DNA of 64,000 nt from an uncultured Dehalococcoidia bacterium (lineage in GTDB: Bacteria > Chloroflexota > Dehalococcoidia > Lucifugimonadales > CAJWER01), in NCBI GenBank assembly GCA_958296115.1, contig OY282442.1:248001-312000 (forward strand), given 5' to 3'. A program made the position numbers and the translations under genes. This document shows positions 26,343 through 35,696 of the stretch, piece by piece. The notes beneath the pieces were generated by a model. The model was not told the origin of the DNA. It saw only the letters and a list, made by a program, of their open reading frames with translations, and searched no databases. Positions within the stretch are counted from its first letter, which is position 1. Each line of letters opens with the position of its first letter.

Positions 26343-26414
26343 TGGCAACGACAGGGTTCGAACCTGTGACCTAGCGCTTATGAAGCGCCCGCTCTGCCTC
26401 TGAGCTACGTTGCC
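26343..26414 (-). tRNA. tRNA-Met (CAT), elongator-like
   Basis: The acceptor GGCAACG pairs fully with CGTTGCC; the anticodon loop is TTCATAA. The first pair G1-C72 and an anticodon stem without three G-C pairs argue against the initiator. A tRNA-Ile with lysidine at C34 would look similar. CCA is not encoded, unlike in the two tRNAs beside it. Confidence 0.92.
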
Positions 26415-26479
26415 CCGTCGTCCACACTCCATCATAGCCCAACACCCGCAAGCGTGTCAATCTGAACGCCGCCCCCGCC

Positions 26480-26529
26480 CCATCCCCCCTCCCTTGACGG
26501 GAGAGGGGCGGTGAGGCCGACTCAGGACG
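26480..26529. repeat. Extragenic repeat running into the GcvT-family gene
   Basis: CCCCTCCCTTGACGGGAGAGGGG is followed by CGGTGAGGCCGACTCAGGACGTC. The last bases reach the stop codon of the reverse-strand gene. Confidence 0.7.
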
Positions 26530-27778
26530 TCGCAGCCGCCAGCTCCGTCTTCGGGCGCTCCTTCGTCGGATCCACGAACGGCACGCCCACCACCTCCGCG
26601 TCCACGATGCCGTCCTTCGGCAGATGAACCCTCACCGCCGTCCCCCGCTTCCAGTGCGAGCGCGGCATCACCGCCAGCGCGATGTTCGACTCCAGCTTTG
26701 GCGACCAGAAAGCGCTGGTAACGTAGCCCACGTCGTCCCCAGACTCGTTGTCCTTCACCAGGTAGAAGTCCTCGTTGTACCAGACGATCGGCTCCCCCCC
26801 GACCCTCAGCCCCACCAACCGCTGCTGAACGCCTTCCTCCTTGACCTTGGCCAGAGCCTCCTTCCCAATGAAATCGCCCTTCTCGAAGTCCACCTGCCAC
26901 CCAAGCCGAACCTCGAACGGGTTGTTCTCGATGTCCATGTCCTGCCCGTAGGAAAGGATCCCAGCCTCTATGCGCCGGCTGTGGCTCGGCGCTATCACCC
27001 CCAGGTTGAACTCCTCCCCCTGCTCCAGGATGTGCGGCCAAACGTCATCCGCGTTGAGCATCGCGTCGTGAAGGTAGATCTCGAATCCCACCTCCGCCGA
27101 AAAACCAGTGCGCGAAATCGTGATCTTGTGCCCCCGCAGCTCGTCGTGAAGCAAGCCGTAGTACGGAATGTCCCTTATGTGCGGCCCCACCATCTTCTCC
27201 ATCAGCATCGCCGACTTCGGCCCCTGTATCTGCACGGGCGACACGTCAATCTCGTGAATGTCCACGTTGTACCGGCCAGACGAATTCACCCCCTGCGCCC
27301 AGAGCAGCACGTCCGAGTCCGAAATGCTGAACCAAAACTCGTCGTCCGCCACCCGAAGCAGCACCGGGTCGTTGATCACTCCCCCGTACTGGTTGCACAG
27401 GATCACGTAGCGCCCCTGCATGGTCGGAATCCGCGTATGCACGTCCCGCGTGATGAGCATGTCCACGAAATCCGCCGCGTCAGGCCCCTTCACCTGAATC
27501 TGCCGCTCCACCGCCACGTCCCACATGCTCACGTGCTCCGTCAGGTACTTGTACTCCTCGAACAGCCCCCCGTCCTCCGGCTTGACGTAAGCCCGCGGGT
27601 GATACATGTGGTTGTAGACCGTGTACGCCCAGCACCCCGCCGCCTTCGACATGTGCCACCAGGGCGACTTCCGTATCCGAGTGGAAATCAGCATCCGCGC
27701 GTCGCTGTTCCCGCTCTGCCGGAGATTTATCGGCAGGCGGCGCTCCTTGAGTCCGTCAATTACAAGTGTCTGTGCCAA
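26522..27778 (-). CDS. GcvT/aminomethyltransferase-family protein (folate-dependent demethylase-like)
   Basis: 418 residues from TTG 27778, preceded by GGAGGT at 6 bases; the frame is open to 27838 without a ribosome site. The GcvT fold is shown by HVSMWDVAVERQIQVKGPDAADFVDMLITRD, then VSPVQIQGPKSAMLMEKM, ISRTGFSAEVGFEIYLHD and a C-terminal barrel with RLVGLRVGG. No glycine-cleavage partners (gcvH, gcvP) are nearby. This suggests a tetrahydrofolate-dependent O- or S-demethylase such as LigM/DesA or DmdA rather than glycine cleavage. That distinction is inference. The gene is divergent from gyrB. Confidence 0.87.
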   Translation of the reverse strand: MAQTLVIDGLKERRLPINLRQSGNSDARMLISTRIRKSPWWHMSKAAGCWAYTVYNHMYHPRAYVKPEDGGLFEEYKYLTEHVSMWDVAVERQIQVKGPDAADFVDMLITRDVHTRIPTMQGRYVILCNQYGGVINDPVLLRVADDEFWFSISDSDVLLWAQGVNSSGRYNVDIHEIDVSPVQIQGPKSAMLMEKMVGPHIRDIPYYGLLHDELRGHKITISRTGFSAEVGFEIYLHDAMLNADDVWPHILEQGEEFNLGVIAPSHSRRIEAGILSYGQDMDIENNPFEVRLGWQVDFEKGDFIGKEALAKVKEEGVQQRLVGLRVGGEPIVWYNEDFYLVKDNESGDDVGYVTSAFWSPKLESNIALAVMPRSHWKRGTAVRVHLPKDGIVDAEVVGVPFVDPTKERPKTELAAATS

Positions 27779-30176
<2,398 letters not shown>

Positions 30177-30196
30177 CAAGCCCCATCATCCCCCGT

Positions 30197-30243
30197 CTTA
30201 TCCCCTCTCCCATCGAGGGAGAGGGCTAGGGTGAGGGTGATTC
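30197..30243. repeat. Extragenic repeat at the gyrB-side border of the accessory block
   Basis: CCCCTCTCCCATCGAGGGAGAGGG plus CTAGGGTGAGGGTGATTCCCCGGCCTC. The end GGGTGAGGGTGATTCCCCGG recurs exactly near 33788-33808 at the other end of the accessory block, so both borders carry the same repeat variant. Confidence 0.8.
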
Positions 30244-30249
30244 CCCGGC

Positions 30250-30318
30250 CTCGAACGCATAGCCGACCGCGCCGCCAACATCGCCGAAAAGGTGATATTC
30301 CTCGTAACGGGCGCCTGA
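30250..30318 (+). pseudogene. phoU: Remnant of phoU (3' end only)
   Basis: The 23 codons from CTC 30250 to TGA 30318 encode LERIADRAANIAEKVIFLVTGA. This closely follows the conserved last helix of PhoU, the phosphate-signalling regulator (family ending ERIADHATNIAE-x-VIYLVTG). There is no start codon and no upstream PhoU sequence: the frame meets an extragenic repeat directly. It is a leftover of a deleted or displaced phoU gene. The call rests on motif recall rather than a database match. Confidence 0.7.
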
Positions 30319-30417
30319 CACGACAGGCCCACCCCGAAGAGGGAGCGCCGGATTAGGCGCCGCCCCTCTCTGCCGCGCCGCTGCGCCGACGAGCTGACCG
30401 GGACCTTTGCCTCGCCT

Positions 30418-30654
30418 CTATCGGTCGAACACCTTAATCACAAGACACACTATCATTATGAACAGGCACACTAACATTATGAACAGGCACACCATACCTG
30501 CGATAAGGGCACCCTCTATTATGGACACCAGAGTCCGGTTAAGGACGGCAATGGCGATTCCCCCTACTATCAATACTACCCCCACTACCCCCACTATCCC
30601 CCCCACTATCCCCCCCACCCACCACTTCTCCCTTGCCCAGTTTATCACTTCCAT
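30418..30654 (-). CDS. Small membrane protein of unknown function
   Basis: 78 residues from ATG 30654 with GGGAGGT five bases upstream; it overlaps the end of the methyltransferase gene by 10 bases. It starts MEVINWAREKWWVGGIVGG and contains two hydrophobic stretches, the second with a repeated VCLFIM unit. Matching this, the DNA has the direct repeat CATTATGAACAGGCACAC twice (about 30453-30491). Base composition is AT-richer than the window. A phage- or island-borne membrane protein is plausible but not shown. Confidence 0.6.
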   Translation of the reverse strand: MEVINWAREKWWVGGIVGGIVGVVGVVLIVGGIAIAVLNRTLVSIIEGALIAGMVCLFIMLVCLFIMIVCLVIKVFDR

Positions 30655-31976
30655 CGTTCGACCTCCCACCAAGCCAAGTCTATCATACGCCCCTCGCGCT
30701 CACGGTCATCCCGCAACTGCGAGAGCGTCAACTTGTTTGACTTTCTCAGATTGCACGGCTTACACAGCAACGTCCGATTACTCAACTCATTACCACCTCC
30801 AAGACTCTTAGGCTTCTTGTGATCAACCTCAAGATAGTCCAAGAACGGCGGCATATATCCGCAACCCTGACACCGCATCCCATGGTCTGCCTCCAACAAC
30901 CGACGCAACTCACTGACAGGCACACGCTTGGCCCTGACGGTCTGCCCAAGCACCACCAGCTCGGGGGCAACCGCGTCGCCTCCGTCCGTCCGGACTGGCG
31001 GTTCCGTCGGCGTGCTCACTATGGAATGCCAGGCCATGCTCGCCGAAACCTCGCCCTGCAAGCGGTCGCGGATTATATCCCCCGCCTGCTCGTTGATGTC
31101 GACTCCTATCCAATGCCGCCCCAACTGCTCAGCGGCTACGCATGTCGTGGCACACCCCGCGAACGGGTCGAGCACCATATCGCCGGGATCGCTCGAAGCC
31201 TCTATCATGCGCTTGTACAGCGCGAGGGGCTTCTGCGTTGGGTAGCCAGTAACCTCGTTGCCCCTAACGTAAGGTATTTCCCACCAATCCTCACGCACTA
31301 CATCCTTCAAATATATGTTAGAGTAGCTACCGTCTTTGTTCTTGATTCTGGCATATCTCCGCCCGTCTTCATCTACTTTATTGTATCTACCTACGTGCTC
31401 CTGCGCTACCGGCCTGCTTGCGCCCTCTACATTGAAGTATCCATCCTCTGATTTCACGTAGTAGAGGATAATGTCATGCTTCTTGTTGAACCATCTCCGT
31501 GCTAGTCCCCGTCCCCCATAGCACCACGCTATTTCGTTCCTAAAGTTCTCCCGTCCGAACACCGCGTCCATCATGGCCTTGAGGTAGTGCGATGCAGTCG
31601 AGTCGCAGTGAAGGTAGATGCTACCCCGTCGGCTCAACACCCGGTGCATTTCCAACACCCGGACGCCCATCCAGCACAGGAACGCCCCCATATCGTCGCC
31701 CGCCGCCATGTTCGCGCCCTGTATGACGGAGTAGAGCTTCGGGTGGTCGGCGAGGATAGCATTCGTCCAGTCTGTCTGCACATCGCCCCATGTCCAGATG
31801 TCCTTGTACGACACCCTCTCACCCGCCCGCGTGGTGCCCTCGAACGTCTTGACGTTCTTGTTGAACGGAGGATCCGTCGCTATCAGGTCAACGCTCTCGG
31901 AGTCCAGCCCCCGGAGCACGGGCAGGTTGTCCGAGACGAAGAGCGTTCGGTTTAGTGTCGCGCTGTTCGTGGTCAA
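30645..31976 (-). CDS. Beta-class DNA methyltransferase fused to a C-terminal HNH domain
   Basis: 443 residues. Catalytic motif IV DPPF is at 35-38; the AdoMet site DPFAGCATTCVAAEQLGRHWIGVDI starts at about 270, so motif order (IV before I) is beta class, as in N6-adenine or N4-cytosine enzymes. Residues 365-412 form an HNH/treble-clef unit: CQGCG (C369, C372), EVDHKKPKSLGG (D385-H386), LSN (N400) and CKPCNLRK (C405, C408). Methylation and cleavage domains therefore share one chain. It lies downstream of the terminase-like gene by 210 bases and overlaps a small membrane gene. The local sequence is less GC-rich than the rest, in line with transfer. Recognition site unknown. Confidence 0.9.
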   Translation of the reverse strand: MTTNSATLNRTLFVSDNLPVLRGLDSESVDLIATDPPFNKNVKTFEGTTRAGERVSYKDIWTWGDVQTDWTNAILADHPKLYSVIQGANMAAGDDMGAFLCWMGVRVLEMHRVLSRRGSIYLHCDSTASHYLKAMMDAVFGRENFRNEIAWCYGGRGLARRWFNKKHDIILYYVKSEDGYFNVEGASRPVAQEHVGRYNKVDEDGRRYARIKNKDGSYSNIYLKDVVREDWWEIPYVRGNEVTGYPTQKPLALYKRMIEASSDPGDMVLDPFAGCATTCVAAEQLGRHWIGVDINEQAGDIIRDRLQGEVSASMAWHSIVSTPTEPPVRTDGGDAVAPELVVLGQTVRAKRVPVSELRRLLEADHGMRCQGCGYMPPFLDYLEVDHKKPKSLGGGNELSNRTLLCKPCNLRKSNKLTLSQLRDDREREGRMIDLAWWEVERWK

Positions 31977-32186
31977 GGCAGCTCACTCCTCCATAGCCCG
32001 CTCGATGAAGCCGTTCAACGGCCCCCTGCGCCCATTGCCGCGAGACCCCCTCCGGCTCATCGAAGCCGCGTCAGCCCCAGCATAGCGCCGCAAGAACCTT
32101 TGTGTCAACTATTTCTTGGAGCTATCTTAGGGCAATCGCATCTAAATTGCCCCAGATCGCTCCAAACCTCCGATAGAGACCCTCCC

Positions 32187-33608
32187 TCACGTCCATATCA
32201 TCAGCCGCTTCCGCTTGGTGTCCACCGCGAACGTCATCGCCAGCGCGTCCGCCTCATCCGGCGAGCGCCGCATCGAATACTTGCTCTGAAGCTTGATGCG
32301 CTCCCCCTCCCGCCTATACCTCCGCGTCGTAACCTGCTCCACCAGCGCCGAATCCCACTCCGTATCCAGCTCCCCATACTCATACGCCCGACGCATCTTC
32401 CACCAAGCCTCCGCCCCCAAGTTCACGAACTGCTCCGGCTCCGACGCCCTGCTCCCAGCCACGAACGGCACGAGACGCGCCCGCCGAACCCGCAGCTGCC
32501 GCAGCCTGTCAATCACCCCTCCCCCAACACCCGTCTCATCCACCACCAGGTAATCCACCAGCTCCCGCTCGCAATGCTCCGCCAGCCACTCCGCTATCTG
32601 CATCGTGTCCTGCCCCTGGATCCTGTGAGCTATCCGCGCCACACCCCCCTGGCGGCGCACGACCACCGTCTTGTCCCGCCCGAACCGCGCCACGTCGCAC
32701 GCCGACACCACCGGCCCAGCCGCCTCCAACGTCCGCTCCGCCGCCGCCCTCGCCCACTCCAGCGGCACGACGAACTCCTCCCGCTCCTCCGGAAACTCCG
32801 CCAACACCATGCTCGAATACTCCGCGCTGCCCTCTCCCCACTCCGTCCTACGGGCCTCCACGTCCTGCGCCCCGATCATCCCAGCCGCCCACTCCTCCCC
32901 CCGGCTCACGTTCGGCGTGTCGAACGCGCTTATCCTGATTGTCTGGTACAGCCAGCGCTTCGAATGTTGCGAATCATAGAACGCCCCGGGAACCGAATAG
33001 GCGTTGCCCACCATCAGCAGCCGATCCGGATTCAACCGGCTCAGCGCCTCCACGTGCTCCTCGCCAACCGCGTGAGCCTCCGTCACCACCACCAACAGGT
33101 TCGGCGAATGGAACCCCTGCAGGTTGTACGGCGAGCTCGTCGCGAACCCCAGCGCGAACGTCTGCTCGTCAACCTCGTACCGCGGAGTCTTGAACATCCG
33201 CCCCCGCAGCCTCCCCCCGGCCCGAGCGTGCGCCGTCCGCATCTCGTTCCAAACGATGTCGTCTATCTGCCGCTCCGTGGGCCCCGTCACGATGGCCTTG
33301 GCGGGATGATGAGCCGTAACCCACCACAGCGCCGCCCGCGCCGCCGCCCAATCCTTGCCGGACCCGTGACAGCCCACCACCGACACCCGCGGACGCAGCG
33401 ACACCGCCCGCAATATCTCCCGCTGCTTGTCATACGGAGCCTCCCCCAGCATCCCCCGCACGAACCCCACGGGCCCAGCCGTCGCCCGACGTCCCGACCC
33501 AGCCCACGCCGACTTGCGCATCGACCCAGCCCGCTTCGACCTGCGCGCCCAATCAGCCCGCGCCCTCCGCCCAGCTCTCCCGCCGTAACCGACCTTTTCC
33601 TTGTTCAA
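32187..33608 (-). CDS. Terminase large subunit-like ATPase/nuclease
   Basis: 473 residues. The ATPase half has Walker A GCHGSGKD at 79-86, a Walker-B-like LLVVVTEAHA with acid E177, and the coupling stretch LMVGNAYS at about 198. The nuclease half has the RNase-H-like acids CDVARFGRDK (D305), LVVDETGVGGG (D357) and RRSPDEADALAM (D451/D454), the order seen in phage TerL proteins. The N-terminal 45 residues are basic. No portal, capsid, small terminase or integrase gene is near, so this is either a phage remnant or a domesticated/defence-type relative. It is transcribed with the methyltransferase-HNH gene. Confidence 0.85.
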   Translation of the reverse strand: MNKEKVGYGGRAGRRARADWARRSKRAGSMRKSAWAGSGRRATAGPVGFVRGMLGEAPYDKQREILRAVSLRPRVSVVGCHGSGKDWAAARAALWWVTAHHPAKAIVTGPTERQIDDIVWNEMRTAHARAGGRLRGRMFKTPRYEVDEQTFALGFATSSPYNLQGFHSPNLLVVVTEAHAVGEEHVEALSRLNPDRLLMVGNAYSVPGAFYDSQHSKRWLYQTIRISAFDTPNVSRGEEWAAGMIGAQDVEARRTEWGEGSAEYSSMVLAEFPEEREEFVVPLEWARAAAERTLEAAGPVVSACDVARFGRDKTVVVRRQGGVARIAHRIQGQDTMQIAEWLAEHCERELVDYLVVDETGVGGGVIDRLRQLRVRRARLVPFVAGSRASEPEQFVNLGAEAWWKMRRAYEYGELDTEWDSALVEQVTTRRYRREGERIKLQSKYSMRRSPDEADALAMTFAVDTKRKRLMIWT

Positions 33609-33742
33609 CGCTCATGACCTCCCGAATTGATTAGCCCCGGGACGCCCCCAAGCCCGACAGGAAAAGAGACCGCCCCGCGCGGCAAGGGTCAGTCCCCATA
33701 CCTCAATGATAGAACACATGTACCCAACACGTCAACCCCCAA

Positions 33743-33803
33743 GGACCGCAGGGCGTCCCGTCCCCTCTCCCTTGATGGGAGAGGGCCAGGGTGAGGGTGA
33801 TTC
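33743..33803. repeat. Composite extragenic repeat at the distal border of the accessory block
   Basis: GGACCGCAGGGCGTCCCGTCCCC adjoins CTCTCCCTTGATGGGAGAGGGCCAGGGTGAGGGTGATTCCCCGG (given in parts; each arm is under 20 bases). It has the same end variant as the copy next to gyrB. Confidence 0.75.
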
Positions 33804-33848
33804 CCCGGCCTCCCCCGAAAATTGCCCCCAAATTGCCCAAACTGCCCC

Positions 33849-33878
33849 TTGACACCGCGAGAACAGCCGTGCTAGTCT
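33849..33878 (+). promoter_or_regulatory. Sigma-70-type promoter of structured RNA copy B
   Basis: TTGACA at 33849-33854 and TAGTCT at 33873-33878 with the identical 18-base spacer found in copy A. Transcription would start near 33885, pointing away from the terminase-like gene. Confidence 0.7.
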
Positions 33879-33884
33879 GGTAGA

Positions 33885-34325
33885 CGGCTCGAAGGGGCGT
33901 AACCCAAACGAGCACAGATCCCACCTCTACCAAATATCAGGGTATTCATGCCGCGGCTGTTGTTGGGACGGGGCCCCCGCGGTACGAGAAGGTCCATCTG
34001 TGTTCGGCGCCTCGCCAGGAGGACGCAGTGCCAAATGCGTCTCCCCCGTTCCAGGTGCGGACTCTCGGACGACCGGGAGGACCGTAGCCAGCGCAGCCCG
34101 ACGCCTTGGCGGGTGGAAGGTCCAAGCGCGAAACGCAGGCGGTCCCGCAAGGGCCCGTCAGCCGTCCGGGAAAGTTAGAGGAGGGGCTGCACCCCCAGTG
34201 TCGGCGGGCGATCGACGTCGGCATCCTCGAAGCAAGTACCGGAGTCACTGCCTTGCAAGGCAAACTCATCTCCCGCGAGAGCGGGAGAAACCAGGAGTAG
34301 ACAGGACGCGGGTCCCAAGACCCGC
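33885..34325 (+). ncRNA. Unidentified structured RNA, copy B (~440 nt)
   Basis: The outer stem is 33909-33919 (CGAGCACAGAT) with 33997-34007 (ATCTGTGTTCG), 11 bp including one G-U, as in copy A but with two compensated pair changes. The inner hairpin 33949-33956 (TGCCGCGG) with 33978-33985 (CCGCGGTA) keeps pairing despite indels. From about 34005 to 34290 it is nearly identical to copy A. The closing hairpin GCGGGTC-CCAA-GACCCGC is at 34308-34325. It lies divergent from the terminase-like gene at the edge of the accessory block. Possible roles are a regulatory RNA, a guide-type RNA of an absent mobile element, or a non-autonomous element; none can be chosen from this sequence. Confidence 0.75.
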
Positions 34326-34746
34326 ACAAGTACCCTCTCCCTCAAGGGGGAAAAGGGCCAGGGCGAAGGGCAACCCCCCCAACCCCGCGCCCCTCCCCCT
34401 AGGGGAAAGGGCAAAGACAAAGGGCAATCCCCCGCCCCTAGCCCTCTCCCCAAACGGGAAAAGGGCCAGGACAAGGGTGAATCAGGCGCAAAAGCGGCAA
34501 GAACCCGCCAAACCGCCAACAAAAAGGAGCCGACCAAGACAAAACAAACATAGCCGAAGGCGCCAAGAGGCCCCAGCCTTCACCACCCTCCCCAACGGGG
34601 GAGAAACCCAAAGGTGAAGGCAATTCAACACGCCCGCCTTACCCCCTCTCCCTCGATGGGAGAGACCCAAGGGTGAGAGTAACTCCCCCTCGCCCCAAAG
34701 GACCGCAGGCGTCCCGCCCTGCTCCCCCAATCCCGCAAATCCCAAT

Positions 34747-35577
34747 TCAGACGCCTCCGCCCACCACCGCGAACACGTCAATCTCGAAATCAACCTCCGC
34801 CCGCCCGAACTCCTCCACCACCAACCCCGTAGACACCGGCCGCACGCCCCGCAGATGCTCCGCCAAGACCGGATACACCTCCGCCCTGTGCGCCGCGTCC
34901 TTCACGTAAGTTATCACCTTGCAGATGTCCTCCATCCGCGCCCCCGCCTCCTCCAACAGCGCCCGCGCGACACGCATCGCGTTGTCCGCCTGCGCCGCCG
35001 GGTCCCCCTCCCCGACGAACCCGCCGTCCAACGTCCGCCCCGTCTGCCCCTGCAGAAACACCAAGTCGTTCGCCCGCACCGCCCGCGATAGCCCGTAGTC
35101 CAGCCCCGGCAGCGACGGGTCCGTCTCGTCCCGGACGTTGAACGTCCTGATGCGCCTATGCTCCCCGCCGTCCCTCGGAATCACCGCGAACGCGTCTATC
35201 TCGAAGTCCAGCTCCGGCCGAGCCAGCCCAGGTATCGCCAACCCCGTCGAGACCGGGTTCACCCCCCGCAGATGCTCCGCCAAGACCGGATAGACCTCCT
35301 TGCGGTAAGCGTGGTCCGTCATGTACGTCGTAACCTTGCAGATGTCCTCCATCCGCGCCCCCGCCTCCTCCAACAGCGCCCGAATGACCCGCATCGCGTT
35401 GTCCGCCTGCGCCGCCGGATCCCCCTTCCCAACGAACCCCCCGCCCAGCGTCAACCCCGTCGCCCCCGTCAGGAATACCTGGTCGTTCGCCCTCACCGCC
35501 TGGCAGGCCCGATAGTCCATGTCCGGCAGCAGGTATCCGCCTCGCGTCGAGCCCTTCCGTATCCGAACGTGCCCCAT
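34747..35577 (-). CDS. Tandem RidA/YjgF-domain protein
   Basis: 276 residues from ATG 35577 (GGAGGG eight bases upstream; earlier ATG/TTG codons lie inside that ribosome site). Two complete RidA domains, about 1-130 and 145-276, share long identical runs such as GDPAAQADNAMRV and LLEEAGARMEDICKV. They also match the single-domain protein at 14166. RidA proteins work as trimers of ~130-residue subunits, so a two-domain chain must assemble differently. Enamine/imine deaminase activity is family knowledge; the active-site Arg is not obvious here. A 36-base repeat of the neighbouring gene's 3' end lies at its start. Confidence 0.88.
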   Translation of the reverse strand: MGHVRIRKGSTRGGYLLPDMDYRACQAVRANDQVFLTGATGLTLGGGFVGKGDPAAQADNAMRVIRALLEEAGARMEDICKVTTYMTDHAYRKEVYPVLAEHLRGVNPVSTGLAIPGLARPELDFEIDAFAVIPRDGGEHRRIRTFNVRDETDPSLPGLDYGLSRAVRANDLVFLQGQTGRTLDGGFVGEGDPAAQADNAMRVARALLEEAGARMEDICKVITYVKDAAHRAEVYPVLAEHLRGVRPVSTGLVVEEFGRAEVDFEIDVFAVVGGGV

Positions 35578-35587
35578 CTCCATGCCC

Positions 35588-35696
35588 TCCAATCAGCCCG
35601 CAGGCTCCGTAATCTCAACCACCGCCGGGTCGCCCAGTCCTCGCGCCCTCGCGCCCTGTCTCCAATCAGCCCGCAGGCTCCGTAATCTCAACCACC
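35588..35696. repeat. 36-bp direct repeat, spaced 73 bp
   Basis: The sequence from TCCAATCAGCCCGCAGG to TCTCAACCACC occurs at 35588-35623 and again at 35661-35696. The second copy is the 3' end and stop of the permease/FG-GAP gene; the first is an isolated duplicate beside the RidA start. This is a scar of a tandem duplication. Confidence 0.9.

Larger units (their letters stand above)
33806..34690 (+). repeat. Large duplicated noncoding segment, copy B
   Basis: The partner of 6705-7530, in the same orientation. It aligns through promoter, RNA and tail, with small insertions and deletions after 34326 (for example AGGCGCAAAAGCGG and CCAGCCTTCACCACC). The tail is A-richer than copy A because of many G-to-A changes. 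It contains no gene I can support. Confidence 0.85.

Noticed and set aside
30645-34325. An IscB/HEARO or TnpB-type RNA-guided system
   Set aside because: An HNH domain and a structured RNA are near each other, but the HNH is fused to a methyltransferase, no RuvC-like partner or transposase is present, and I could not match the RNA to a HEARO consensus.
30187-34746. A complete prophage
   Set aside because: Only a terminase-like gene and a methyltransferase-HNH gene are present; no structural, lysis, replication or integration genes.
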